Shown here: positions 52,436 to 62,000 of the stretch, in pieces
Position numbering within the stretch: the first letter of the stretch is position 1
Layout of the letters: every line of letters begins with the position of its first letter
Assembly (NCBI RefSeq): GCF_964340395.1
Contig: NC_135569.1
Location: forward strand, 11,741,019 to 11,803,018
Direction of reading: 5' to 3'
Source of the DNA: Glandiceps talaboti
Taxonomy: Eukaryota; Hemichordata; Enteropneusta; Spengelidae
DNA: 62,000 nt
The notes under the pieces: model-generated
Database searches by the model: none
Told to the model about the DNA's origin: nothing
What the model saw: only the letters and a program-made list of their open reading frames with translations
Translations under genes and position numbers: made by a program

Positions 52436-52916
52436 TTAAAGGGGCATAAGCTGAGTTTAGGCATAGTTTTTACATATTTGGGCATAGTTTATACATATTT
52501 GGGCATAGTTTATGCATATTTGGGCATAGTTTATACATATTTGGGCATAGTTTATACATATTTGGGCATAGTTTATACATATTTGTGCATAGTTTTTACT
52601 GCATATTTAAAAGGTACTCACAGTATTGTACTTACTGAAGCACACTTAACCACCACTTGCAATTGACTGAACTCAAACTTGGTATTAAGATATAACTCAT
52701 AAACGATCTGATGATGTAATTTATGGTATGTACCAAAAATGTTCAAGAAACCCCTACTATGAAATCAACTGTTGTAACAATGCCAGAAGACAATTGTAAT
52801 ATCGTCATAGAAGGCATACATTGATATTAACATTACTAGAAAAGTTTAACCAAGTTTTTCATGTAAGTATTTTCACTTGAGTAAAAAGCTTATAAACTCA
52901 GCTTGTGCCCGTTTAA
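52436..52916. mobile_element. TIR element enclosing a minisatellite
   Basis: Left end aaaggggcataagctgagtt and right end aactcagcttgtgcccgttt are inverted repeats. Inside, 52455-52600 is a 21-bp array (unit catatttgggcatagtttat plus a). A half-copy end is at 21043-21060. Confidence 0.8.
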
Positions 52917-54035
52917 GCACAGACAACTAACACAGTTAACTCCATGATAGAGGGCGCTGTTTTATTATGATCATTTTGTGACGTAGTGACATGATCAAGG
53001 AGAATGCCTCCATAGATCTGAGGGAGAAAGAGCTGTCCCTCATCTTTGTTCATGTTTGGGCACTTCTCGATATAGACGGCCATCTTGACGCCACGTCTCT
53101 GCCAATTGGACTTCCCTATCAAGGACTTTGATGTCACTCACTCCTACAGATTTGATGTTTCTCTCACTGAAGTACACCTATCCCTGTATATTGTAGCACA
53201 ACACATTCATTTCCTAAATAGTGTTTTGTCAAAACATGGTAATGTAATATTGACCAGTTTTTGCTTTGTTTTTAATGCATAGTTGGAGGTAATGCCCGGG
53301 AGGTAATGTCAACAGTAATATACATATTTTCATAATGATGTCCACATGGGCAACTTTTTAAGAATAAAGAATATTTTCTGTACATGCAATAAGTGTTTTT
53401 AATTGGACATGCCATCGTAGAAACTAAACAATTTCCTTTATCAACTACATATATTGCGACTCGCTATAGTTAGTTTCGAATACTATACACAGACTCTCAT
53501 CATTGGGACAGGTGGAAGTATGGCGCCCTCAACGACGAGAGTCTGGGTAACTACGACTACACTAGAGTCAGTCCCAAGAATTGCCAAATAAGGAAGGCCT
53601 AATGAATATTGATATTCAACCAGTCCCAAGAATTGCCAAATAAGGAATCCTCATGAATTGTGATGTAAGATGAGCTCGCATGTCGATGATGTAGGGGAGA
53701 ATGTATCCATTGTCAACTTGATGTAAGCTCTTACACTTGCCTCATTTTTACGACAGTACACGTACCTGTTTCCACTCCAGCCTAGTCGAGAACCGTGCAT
53801 GCCTTGACCTTAGTAAACGATGATTTGTACAAATACGTGATAACTCGGCTGTTTTCGAAATTTCCATCATAATTTCCCATAAACTACTTTGTCTCACTGA
53901 TACCTCCTCTAACAATTCACAGAGTTCACTATCACTGTAGTCTGCAACGTTCGGATCGCGATATCGGAGCAGACGACAACCAGTCGGACCCCAATAAGTA
54001 GTATTTGTAAACACCACAACTTGGACACGTGCCAA
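52913..54035 (-). CDS. Possible two-exon gene, unknown product
   Basis: An open segment 53761-54035 reads VVVFTNTTYWGPTGCRLL... and DYSDSELCELLEEVSVRQ, ending at a good donor (AAACAG|GTACGT). A second segment reads KMAVYIEKCPNMNKDEGQLF and ends at a stop at 52913. An AG at about 53090 (ggcag|AGACGT) joins them in phase 0 to give about 150 residues. Weak points: the first segment has no in-frame ATG before a TAA (a weak AACAG acceptor sits at its edge), and the acceptor of the second has a poor pyrimidine tract. The amphipathic, charge-balanced composition is why I keep it. The second part alone could start at the ATG of MAVYIEK. No family recognised. Confidence 0.3.
53562..53650. repeat. Tandem duplication, about 57-bp unit x 2
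   Basis: The text cagtcccaagaattgccaaa plus taaggaa occurs at 53569 and again at 53619. Confidence 0.85.
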
Positions 54036-54265
54036 CTGTTCATTAATATTATCACTATTTTAGACGTGTTAATTTGATGTCTAGACCAATCAGATTTCTC
54101 AGTTTGCGGCATCAATATACTGGTAAAATATAATAATCATTTTGGCCATGTGAATTCTTTTGATTGTTATTGTCATTTTATCCATGTATGTACATTTTAA
54201 CATTGTAAAGAGCACTTGAGTGTAGCACGCATTTTTAAAGAAATTAAATTTAATAGTATCATTAG

Positions 54266-54407
54266 TCTTGCTGCTAGACGTTCGGGCTTTCTTTCGATAC
54301 TACGAAGTTCGAAGTGAGGGCTTGGATGTTCCATCCTCGATAGCGATGTTCGGTCGTGTGTCGTATTCTATCGGAAGAACATCCGAGGTCTAGCAGATAG
54401 ACTATGC
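54266..54407. mobile_element. Palindromic MITE, about 140 bp
   Basis: Left end tagtcttgctgctagacgtt, right end aggtctagcagatagacta. Further pairing includes tttcgatactacga against tcgtattctatcgg. Confidence 0.7.
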
Positions 54408-55066
54408 ATGGTAGTACTACTACTAGTGCACGTGGTATGAATGTCAAGGAATGGTTTGTCCGTTTAACGAAGCCCGCCCTCTTGCAATTGGAAGATGAAA
54501 AGGTGACTACTATTTCTTGGCATGTTGCCAGCTAACTTTAAAGCAAGACAAACTACAACAGTTCTGTATGGCGTTATAAAATGATCATAAACTTTCTGAA
54601 AAAAGTCTGTGTAACATGTCCCTGTTTAAATAAGATGTCGTCTGTGAACACGTACAATGAATCAGAAACTCCTATATTACCACCGCCATTGATATATGTA
54701 GTCGGGGGCGTACCCACTTCTCTCATAATACCATAAATTCGGGGAATTTAAAACTTTGTCACCACCATGTGACCTATAACGTTTACCTTATGTGACCCCT
54801 TATTATTACATGTACTGTATCGATACCGGCGTTGCATACGTCTATATTGTGGTCAGTTCGTGAAGGGCGTAGTTCTGGTGACTCGACGACGAATTAGAAT
54901 TCCGAGATGCCCGAGTCTATACAGGCCTGAAACAAATTGTATAGGTTACTATATGTCTGTCTATGAATGAAGGTGTTGCCATAGTTACACATATATTTAT
55001 ACGGATACTGTCACAGTGCTGATATTGGTGTGTCATCTGATTGGATTTCTACAAGCACTGTACAAC
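54408..55066. promoter_or_regulatory. Upstream region of the death-fold gene
   Basis: Holds the presumed promoter. No TATA or initiator element is distinct. It lies between two divergently arranged coding candidates (54035 minus, 55067 plus). Confidence 0.35.
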
Positions 55067-58000
55067 ATGTCGTCCTTTCGATCTAGCAGTAGTCTTGAAA
55101 CATCGGAAGACTTTAACATAGGCGACATCGAGTTTGGTCAGTTTCCCGCGAGTAGTCAGCTTGCTCATCAGTTATCAATTCGTTTGGATGATGGTGCACA
55201 ACCCGAGGGTTTACATTACGCCAGATTTCTACAGGAACTGGATGGAAAATTCAACTATGCTTACATTCAACGGTATTGCAAGGAGTCCCAATTTACGAGT
55301 CCGACGTATACCATGTTACTACAAGACCCAGTAGCCACTAACAAAAGTTTATCTGAAATGGTTGATGTTCTGAAAAGAATGGGCCGTGCAGACTGTGTAG
55401 ATGTCTTTGAGAAAATAATCATTCAACAGATTAAGACGAATAATAAAGAACGGAGGTTTAACCCAGAAAATACGAAAAGCTATCAATTGGATGGTAGATA
55501 TATATTTTAATACCATTAGTCTAAATGTGCTTGCAGACGAACTTTAGTAGTCCCTTCCGTATTTCCTGGTACGGGAGTCGAGCGAAACGCGTGCATCGTC
55601 TGCAATCATGCAGACTATGTTTACAGATATGTAGTGTAGTATTGGAAAGTTTGCGACATTAATTTTTGTTACAATATGATGTTCATTGGAAATGCAGTTG
55701 ACTCTTGAGTCTCATTTCTGTATAGCTGGGATCTGTTAGTCAGTGTATACACAAGGACTACTGTTGTTAGCTATACTAATAATCAAATAAACATTGCAGG
55801 TCACACGCTTCTTATTCATGTTAATATGACCTGGACTTTGCAAACATACTAGTAATATAGTAACTCTACATCGTAATATTAGATCATATTTGATGTTGCA
55901 TTAGCTACACTTAAACAAAGATATTTTTTATGTTTTTCATACTTGAAACTTTCCATTGTTAAATAAATTACGTTACAAATCTATGACATTAGACCGTGGA
56001 CGAACAGAACCTGTTACAGAAAGGGAAGAAAATAAATGAATTTCACTTGGCTGAACATGTTGAAACATGCGAACAGTAGAGTATTGTACATTATTACAAG
56101 ATAAGAACAGTTTTATGGCCTCTTCACATGTACATGTAATGCCAGGGGAACTGGATATTTGTTTATGAATCTGAATTAGTACATGTAAAGAGGTAGTCTG
56201 GATGCTAACTGTGGTGCTAAACCACAAGTGGCCTTATACAATAAGTGTGAAGTTAACATAGTACGAAATACTGTCCGTCAGGAACTAGACTATAGAACTA
56301 GACTAGTAAAGAGGCCATACTAGTATATCTTGTTCAAGACTTTCAATGATGGAGTGTAACACCTGTCTCTCTGTCATGCCGTGCCAAGAGTTTTTAATCC
56401 AATTAATTTGTTTACTTTCCCTGTTATATTGGTTATTGTATTTAGATCTGTATCTGTACTTTGTGTGTTTGTTTATGTACATACAAAACTAACTATATAT
56501 ACTTCACAAATTACAGATGCGAAAATTGATAAATTATTTGCCTTTAAAGCCAGTGTTCTTCTACGTCCTCAAGCGCCAAGACCCATAGATGCAATAGGTA
56601 AGCAATTTTCAGCATGCCCTCTTCTCTCTCTAGCTCTCCCCCACCTTTCGCAACTCTATCCTCCCATCATCCCCCGGGGCCGTCATCGCCTGATGAATGA
56701 ACTATTCACACAAACGGCTGTTATATCTACTTTAGATATTCTGGTGGACATTCAATCTGATTGAAATCCGATGTAGATGAGGGAGGAGGCCATCAAGGCG
56801 AAAACGTAAACATGTATCACGAAGGTCAATTCAAGCAAAAATGCAGAGATAAAATATCACAATGAACGATTAGCCGACATCTAGATCGGATTTTAATCAG
56901 ATTGGTGGACACCCATATTTTGGTTCAAGTCATAACGATATTAGTCTAGTTCCTGACAGGGACCGTATTCCGTACTACAATGTACTTCATCAGTATCCCA
57001 GACTGGGATAGTGATCAGAAGTATATTTTAGTACGGAATACGGTCCCTGTCAGGAACTGGACTATGACGCTTTGGGGGAGCAGGGTTCATCACACAATGT
57101 TAATGCTCATCCAAAGTGGGTCATGACATCAAGTGAATGTATGATTGTTGGTGCTAAATATTAACCTGGTCCTATAATAAGGCCCTGGTAGTGATATCGG
57201 TAGACATTGGACTAAGTACCGACCATTCTAGTAACTCGTACATATAACAATCCATATCAAGATCGGGCGTCATTCGGAGGAATTTGAGAAATTATCAGCT
57301 GTTTAATCTTGAAGTGTTCGGATTTCCTATGTTTGTTCCTTTTACTTTTATGCCGTTGTTATATGACAATACAGTAACTCGAATGAAGAGATGAAAAGTG
57401 GAGTCGTGATGAGTGAATGATTAGAGTGGCCGGCTTGGAATCTGCAGGTTGCAGGTTCGAGCCCCATCTACTCTGCCGTTTGTTTCTGAGTGACCGGCTA
57501 TAGCTTGGGTAAGGTTTGAACCGCGACTGTGCCTCAGTCAACCCAGCTGTATAATGAGGGACTTGGTAGGATGGAGGTTGCAATGTGAATACTTTAATCA
57601 TGTGCGCTTATAAAGGCTGCAATGGATTGTATGCTCCCCAGGAGTTGAGGAAGTATAAAGGGCCGTTGTATCACTATAGATCCGTGCCATGGGGTAATAA
57701 TTGTAAAGCGCTTTGAGCACAAAGTGGGAAAGTGCTATATAAAAACCAGCATTATCAAAAGTGTGATAAAACATGATTTTTGATTTCTTCATTATTCAGG
57801 GTTACAATCAACAAGACCTGTTCTCCAAGAAAACTTGCACTTGATCTATCAACGAATCAGAACGGATTTAGAAGAATTGCTTGTGTTAGTGTTGAACCAC
57901 ACTTTCCGGAGAATTGATTCGAGCATCAAGTCATCGGTCTTGGGTCTTTTTACGTCCATTGCCAGACTTCTGTCACTGTTTCTGATAGCAAATGATATGA

Positions 58001-58317
58001 TCTTAGTTGTGAATATGTTTATCAATTCCCCGTTATGGAGTTCACTCCATCAATTCTCTGTCATCGAACATCTGGCCCTATTTCTACCTGTACTTGGTGA
58101 CTGGGTGTTGGAACCTAAACTATGCGCACTTAGGGATATCGTTATGGAGAAAGAAATAAGGAAGATTTTACTTCACGACAAGGTGTGTTATTTATCAAGT
58201 TTATATGTGTGGGGTGGTTGGATGTATGTATGTATGTATGTATGTATGTATGTATGTATGTATGTATGTATGTATGTATGTATGCGTGCGTGCGTGCGTG
58301 CCGTGTATGTATGTATG

Positions 58318-58351
<34 letters not shown>

Positions 58352-58466
58352 TGTATGTGTATATGCATGCATGCGTGCGTGCGTGCGTGCCGTGTATGTA
58401 TGTATGTATGTATAACTATGTATGTATGTATGTATGTATGTATGTATGTATGTATGTGTGTGTGTA

Positions 58467-58512
<46 letters not shown>

Positions 58513-59159
58513 AGTGTGTTAAATTTCCTGGTTAGGGGAGGACCATCAATATTTTCCAGGTGATATATGACAGTTAACGTTAATGGTGAATATTTGTTTC
58601 GTTGAATGAAATTCATGTTATAATAAGAAAGGACATTTTGGCATAAAATCGTTGGTTTACGATTCATTTGTCAGACGACTTGAATACTAGATCCTTACAA
58701 ATTAGTAAATTTTATCTATTGTGTTTTCAGAAAATGGAGTTGGATCGACCCAGATGTAACGAAGACGTCAAGAAACTTAAAGTAAAAGAGAAGAAAGAAA
58801 TGGAGAATATTCGATCAACTTTTTTATTTCTACTTCCACTGCAGATAATTGTACTCGTGTTTGGTCTTTGCACGTTTGTCGCCAAGTTTTTACATGTTTT
58901 TAGTTTAGATCTTGAAACATATGTAATTAAATTTGATGCTCATCAGTTTTTCACAGTTCTAGAATCCTACTCCCTAGAGCTGAACCCAATACTATGTTCA
59001 TCTTTAACACTACTTCTGTCTGATATTGGCGTTCGTACGACAATAATATGTATGCATTACATCACCCTAAACCCAGAAAATCGCTTTGAATTCAAGAGCG
59101 ACGCACTACATGCTAGATCGAAAGATCTCCGCCGATTTTATGAGAAGAAAAATGAATAA
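55067..59159 (+). CDS. Death-fold domain protein with hydrophobic C-terminus
   Basis: Exons 55067-55493, 56517-56597, 57800-58182 and 58731-59159 join in consistent phase (1, 1, 0) to 439 aa. Start is the ATG at 55067 (MSSFRSSSSLETSEDF); the frame stays open 17 codons upstream without another ATG. Residues 32-118 look like a death domain: LAHQLSIRL, FLQELDGKFNYAYIQRY, SPTYTMLLQDP, then SLSEMVDVLKRMGRADCVDV, which fits helices 5-6 of that fold. A basic linker follows (about 119-170). Residues 216-244, 257-268 and 328-349 are strongly hydrophobic (e.g. FLFLLPLQIIVLVFGLCTFV), separated by a charged K/E stretch at 307-323, so two or more membrane passes are likely. The stop codon overlaps an AATAAA at 59155-59160, and another AATAAA lies at 59621. 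I know no family with this layout; the death domain suggests a signalling adaptor on a membrane (inference). Confidence 0.8.
55974..56427. mobile_element. Foldback element, family B copy 3, with nested insertion
   Basis: In intron 1 of the death-fold gene. Text matches copies 1 and 2 (gataagaacagttttatggc, atgccaggggaactgg, gtttactttccctg). A 112-bp TAGTCT element (56194-56305) is inserted in it. Confidence 0.75.
56194..56305. mobile_element. TAGTCT-TIR mini-element with target duplication
   Basis: Begins tagtctggatgctaac and ends ctagacta; flanked on both sides by gtaaagagg (56185-56193 and 56306-56314). An 8-9-bp duplication fits a hAT-like element. Confidence 0.8.
56940..57064. mobile_element. 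TAGTCT palindromic element
   Basis: Left arm tagtctagttcctgacaggg then accgtattccgtact; right arm is the inverse, ending cctgtcaggaactggacta. Arms of about 36 bp are almost perfect. Confidence 0.88.
57400..57760 (+). mobile_element. tRNA-derived SINE with L2-like tail
   Basis: The head has an A-box-like tgattagagtgg, then ggcttggaatctgcaggttg and a good B box ggttcgagccc. The tail gtaaagcgctttgagcacaa then gtgctatataaaaacc resembles the conserved 3' stem region of L2-clade LINEs. Fragments of the same SINE occur at 7919-8215 and 28945-29110. Confidence 0.8.
58221..58512. repeat. Compound (TGTA)/(TGCG)/(CTGT) microsatellite
   Basis: Begins about 38 bp after the exon 3 donor of the death-fold gene. 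It contains a duplicated block (tgcgtgcgtgcgtgccgtgt) and ends in CTGT units. Confidence 0.97.
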
Positions 59160-59171
59160 ATGATGATCCGA

Positions 59172-59525
59172 ATTAAGTGGCCATGTTGATGAGGATTGGG
59201 TATTTATTTGGATTTTTAATTTATAGAACAATTTTATTATGACTTCCTACTTCAATGTGAAAAATCAATGTGAAACAACATTGACTAAGTCTGTGTATGT
59301 AACTCAAAACATTGCAATAGCTAACGAATGTGTAAAAGTGTTATTATACGTACAATAACAAACATTTTACACATTTATTATGCTTTTTCAATTTAGTGAG
59401 TTATAAAGAAGGACTTGGAATATGTTATTTTACAATTTTTTTCAAGTAGGAAGCCATGATAAAATTGTTTGATAAATCCAAAATCCAAAATAAATACCCA
59501 ATCCTCATCCATATGGTTACTTTAA
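59172..59525. mobile_element. Foldback element, TTAAGTGGCCAT family, second copy
   Basis: Starts 13 bp after the stop codon of the death-fold gene: ttaagtggccatgttgatga ... and ends atatggttactttaag. The centre again has tacgtacaataacaaac. Arms more diverged than at 17634-17976. Confidence 0.88.
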
Positions 59526-59710
59526 GTGCGAAAGCTAAATTCAATTCAGGTCTGTAGTATTTCCCACAACAAGGGCGTGATACTTTTAAAGATCACTGTG
59601 ACTGTGTGAACACGTGATCGAATAAAACCATCTGTCACATCGTGCCTTTATTTTTATATTAACCGTGACTCAGCAGTTTTCAATGTACAAGCCCAGTTGA
59701 AAAAAAAAAT

Positions 59711-59968
59711 ATGGAATTTATTCCCTGGCCTTTCTACATCACGACATTGTGTGTTTACGTCACGACAGCGTGCGTCTACGTCATTGATGTTCTGCTGTGC
59801 ACGAAATATGAGTCAAAACATTCAAAATTGCCTTTATTCTTTTTCCTACTTATTGCTTGTGTTGGTGTAATTATACTCCCCAATATTTTTACTCATTCAA
59901 CCCGGATACTAGTGGCCCAAGGGTTTGTCACTACTAATCTTACGACTGGTATTGACAAGACACCCTAG
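59711..59968 (+). CDS. Small two-TM ORF, uncertain
   Basis: An 85-codon ORF starts right after an A-run. It has two hydrophobic stretches (ITTLCVYVTTACVYVIDVLL and LPLFFFLLIACVGVIILP) separated by a short charged loop. The pattern D in the first helix, polar loop, second helix ending LPNIF faintly resembles the first two helices of XK-related scramblase-like proteins, but there is no downstream splice partner I can see. It could equally be a chance ORF or a decayed exon. Confidence 0.25.
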   Translation: MEFIPWPFYITTLCVYVTTACVYVIDVLLCTKYESKHSKLPLFFFLLIACVGVIILPNIFTHSTRILVAQGFVTTNLTTGIDKTP

Positions 59969-60096
59969 GTCACTCGTATTTTCACTGGCTGAACTTAGAG
60001 AATAATGTCTAAAAGTTCTACAATCATCGAATGTATTTAAAGTACGTTTTTCTGTGGGGTATTATTAAGTTCCACCATGAGACATTGTCACGTACA

Positions 60097-60718
60097 TTCC
60101 TAAGATACAATTGAACTTAAAAGTATTTTGTACCTAGAAAGCATTCTAAGAAGAAAAAACCACTTCGGTATCGATTTAATGGCTCTAGTGGCTATTGTCT
60201 TTAACCCAGCACTTTAACAAAACTTTTCAATTTTTATTAAAATGTATATTTAAATTTGAATTTCGTTTGTATTATTTCAGAGACGTCAATTCCACTTGAA
60301 TTTTATTGTGTTACGATGGTGACGGAAAAGTTAGGTGGGGTTTCTTTTTAAGACGTATTTTATATTTTCAAGACGTTTTTTTTTCAAGCATTATTTTACA
60401 TTGTATCATGTATGCGTGGTGATGGTATAGAATAAGCGGTTCATTTTACTTTTCGATATTTTACACTTTTTATGACTTCTATGTTTTAAAAAAAAATTCA
60501 GAGACAATTTTACTGAGTTTCACAAATATTATAATTTTATTACTGCAAACCGTGACGTTTTGCCTGGAATAAAATGAGTGTCACTCCTAAGATAAAATTG
60601 AACTTAAAGTATTTTCTACCACCTAGAAAGCATTCAGATACTAAGAAAAAAAAACCACTTCGGTATCAATTTAGTGGCTTCTATTGTCTTTAACCCAGCA
60701 TTTTATATATTAACAAAA
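60097..60718. repeat. Direct repeats of about 125 bp, 485 bp apart
   Basis: 60097-60223 and 60583-60718 share taagatacaattgaactta, cctagaaagcattc, aaaccacttcggtatc and ctattgtctttaacccagca. The 360 bp between shows no gene. Confidence 0.8.
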
Positions 60719-61647
60719 CCAATTTAAAAAGTTTAGATACAAGGGACAGTGTTCCAAATTGATACAATAAAACATGAATAACAAAAGAAAGCAAATAATG
60801 AAACAATGGAGAAAGATATTATTAGTGAGAACAATGAGAATTTTAAATTGATCTCCGGTTGTATTTGTATAGCCTTTGTTAGCAGTAAAGTCAAGTTCAA
60901 ACTGACGGTGCGGAATTTGAGACAAAGAGACTTGTATGCTATGTCGATGTGGATGACAAGATGTCAATGACGTCACTGACGGGTTGATGTCAAATACTAG
61001 ACTGTTATAATTTCAAAGGAATAGAATTTGTATAAATCATGAGTCGGCATCACCTGTCACAAGAATATTTTAATAGTAGACTATTTTTGATATATTTCTT
61101 ATAGCATTAATAGTAATGAGCGTTGGTACACGTAGATGACAATCTGAATATCACGTCATTATATGCAAATATTATGAACTTCAATCCAATCAACTATCTA
61201 AAATGACTAGTGACGTGAAACTTGACATTTAAATTGCGATATGATTCTAATATGCTTTACATATTGAGAAACGCCCCTTTTCTGGGCTATGTCTGTTGTA
61301 ACTTTGAATGTTTCTGGAGATTATCTTATCTGATCCGTCTATCTTATTGATCTGTAAAACCTCTCCTAATGGTAGGCTAGGTGTAGTGTAATGAAATAAA
61401 TCATCTTGCAGTTATATTCTGTTGTGTCTCTGTGCAGTGATCTTGAGCCTGAGTGTGCCTCTTGCTGGTTAGTTCCCAGAAATTGTCGTTGTTTGTTACT
61501 GTTGACTTTGGAAAGAGGGCTGTAGTAACAACATCACAATATATAATTTACACAAGTTATATAACTATAGACTACATTGTCATTTGATTCATTTGACTTT
61601 CTATAGTGGTTTGGGATTTTACTAATAGTGTCATATATCTTATATTA
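60719..61647. other. Spacer, nothing recognised
   Basis: No gene or structured repeat seen in either strand. Confidence 0.5.
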
Positions 61648-61738
61648 AGTGGCCATATTGAAGACAAAGTGGTACGTATTTTGGATTTTTAATCGATAGA
61701 AAACACTATGTTTTTCTTCTTGAAAAAATGTGACACAT
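61648..61738. mobile_element. TTAAGTGGCCAT foldback, left-end fragment
   Basis: ttaagtggccatattgaaga ... ttttggatttttaatcgata. The right arm is missing; a GT/CTGT microsatellite (61742-61779) follows. Confidence 0.7.
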
Positions 61739-61874
61739 GCTATGTGTGTGTGTGTGTGTCTGTCTGTCTGTCTGTGTGTCACAGTGAATATTGTACGTTT
61801 GATGAATGTTAATTGTACTGTCATTGTTCAATGTTAACTATAATACTGCCTATGTCTTTTCTTTCTCCCATTAG

Positions 61875-62000
61875 ATTTTACACCTGCAATTTCATCTCTT
61901 ACCAATCATATTCAGTCTCGATGCCCTTTTTTCACCTGTACTTCCAGTTCTGTCAATCAGATTGCCTACATATGTTTTCGGATCACATGATCCAGCCGTA
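61875..62000 (+). CDS. Possible exon truncated by the window edge
   Basis: A pyrimidine-rich tract (ttttctttctcccattag) ends at 61874. One frame then stays open to the edge (ILHLQFHLLPIIFSLDALF...), and a second frame does too. No protein family is evident in either, so this is only a splice-acceptor-based suspicion. Confidence 0.15.
   Translation, partial: MLHLQFHLLPIIFSLDALFSPVLPVLSIRLPTYVFGSHDPAV

Larger units (their letters stand above)
56598..57799 (+). other. Death-fold gene intron 2
   Basis: Contains the palindromic TAGTCT element at 56940-57064 and a SINE at 57400-57760. Otherwise no features. Confidence 0.7.

Noticed and set aside
57430-57475. Intact tRNA gene
   Set aside because: Only the A/B-box part of a tRNA is present, without acceptor-stem pairing, and it continues into a SINE body and tail.
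58185-58667. Extension of the death-fold exon 3 through the TGTA microsatellite
   Set aside because: The frame stays open past 58182, but a good donor there joins in phase to exon 4, which continues in K/E-rich and hydrophobic sequence; the extension is repeat peptide.

Overview
This is a eukaryotic (metazoan) genomic window, most likely from an aquatic bilaterian invertebrate such as a lancelet, hemichordate or lophotrochozoan; the sequence alone does not settle which. Reasons: split genes with GT-AG introns, one clear animal orthologue (CTDNEP1/Dullard) whose size is almost that of the vertebrate protein, AT-rich intergenic DNA, and a dense load of microsatellites, minisatellites, palindromic non-autonomous DNA transposons (MITEs/foldback elements) and a tRNA-derived SINE. 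I see no bacterial operons, rRNA, intact tRNA or CRISPR.

Genes, left to right. (1) 8439-10971, minus: a two-exon Mab-21-like nucleotidyltransferase-fold protein (407 aa), probably catalytically dead. (2) 12904-14436, minus: an intronless type II membrane SGNH/GDSL hydrolase (510 aa). (3) 24258-39443, minus: CTD nuclear envelope phosphatase 1 in seven exons (245 aa), all assembled here by matching splice sites and phases. (4) 41401-46661, plus: a five-exon protein with N-terminal ankyrin repeats, a C2 domain lacking obvious calcium ligands, and a long disordered tail (958 aa). (5) 55067-59159, plus: a four-exon protein with an N-terminal death-fold domain and a C-terminal hydrophobic, probably multi-pass, region (439 aa) that matches no family I can name. 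Weaker candidates are a two-exon model at 52913-54035 (minus), a small two-TM ORF at 59711-59968 (plus), and a possible exon running off the right edge.

The genes are not functionally linked in an obvious way. CTDNEP1 and the ankyrin/C2 gene are head to head, about 2 kb apart.

The rest is repeats. Large minisatellites (54 bp x about 17; 53 bp x about 18; 47 bp x about 12; 22 bp x about 20; 28 bp x about 8; 37 bp x about 6) and at least ten families of terminal-inverted-repeat elements occupy introns and spacers. One recurring oddity is that three genes carry short tandem arrays derived from their own exon edges: the stop-codon end of the Mab-21 gene, the acceptor side of an ankyrin exon, and the donor side of CTDNEP1 exon 5. 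The strongest candidates for something undescribed are the death-fold membrane protein, the ankyrin-C2 architecture and these exon-edge arrays.
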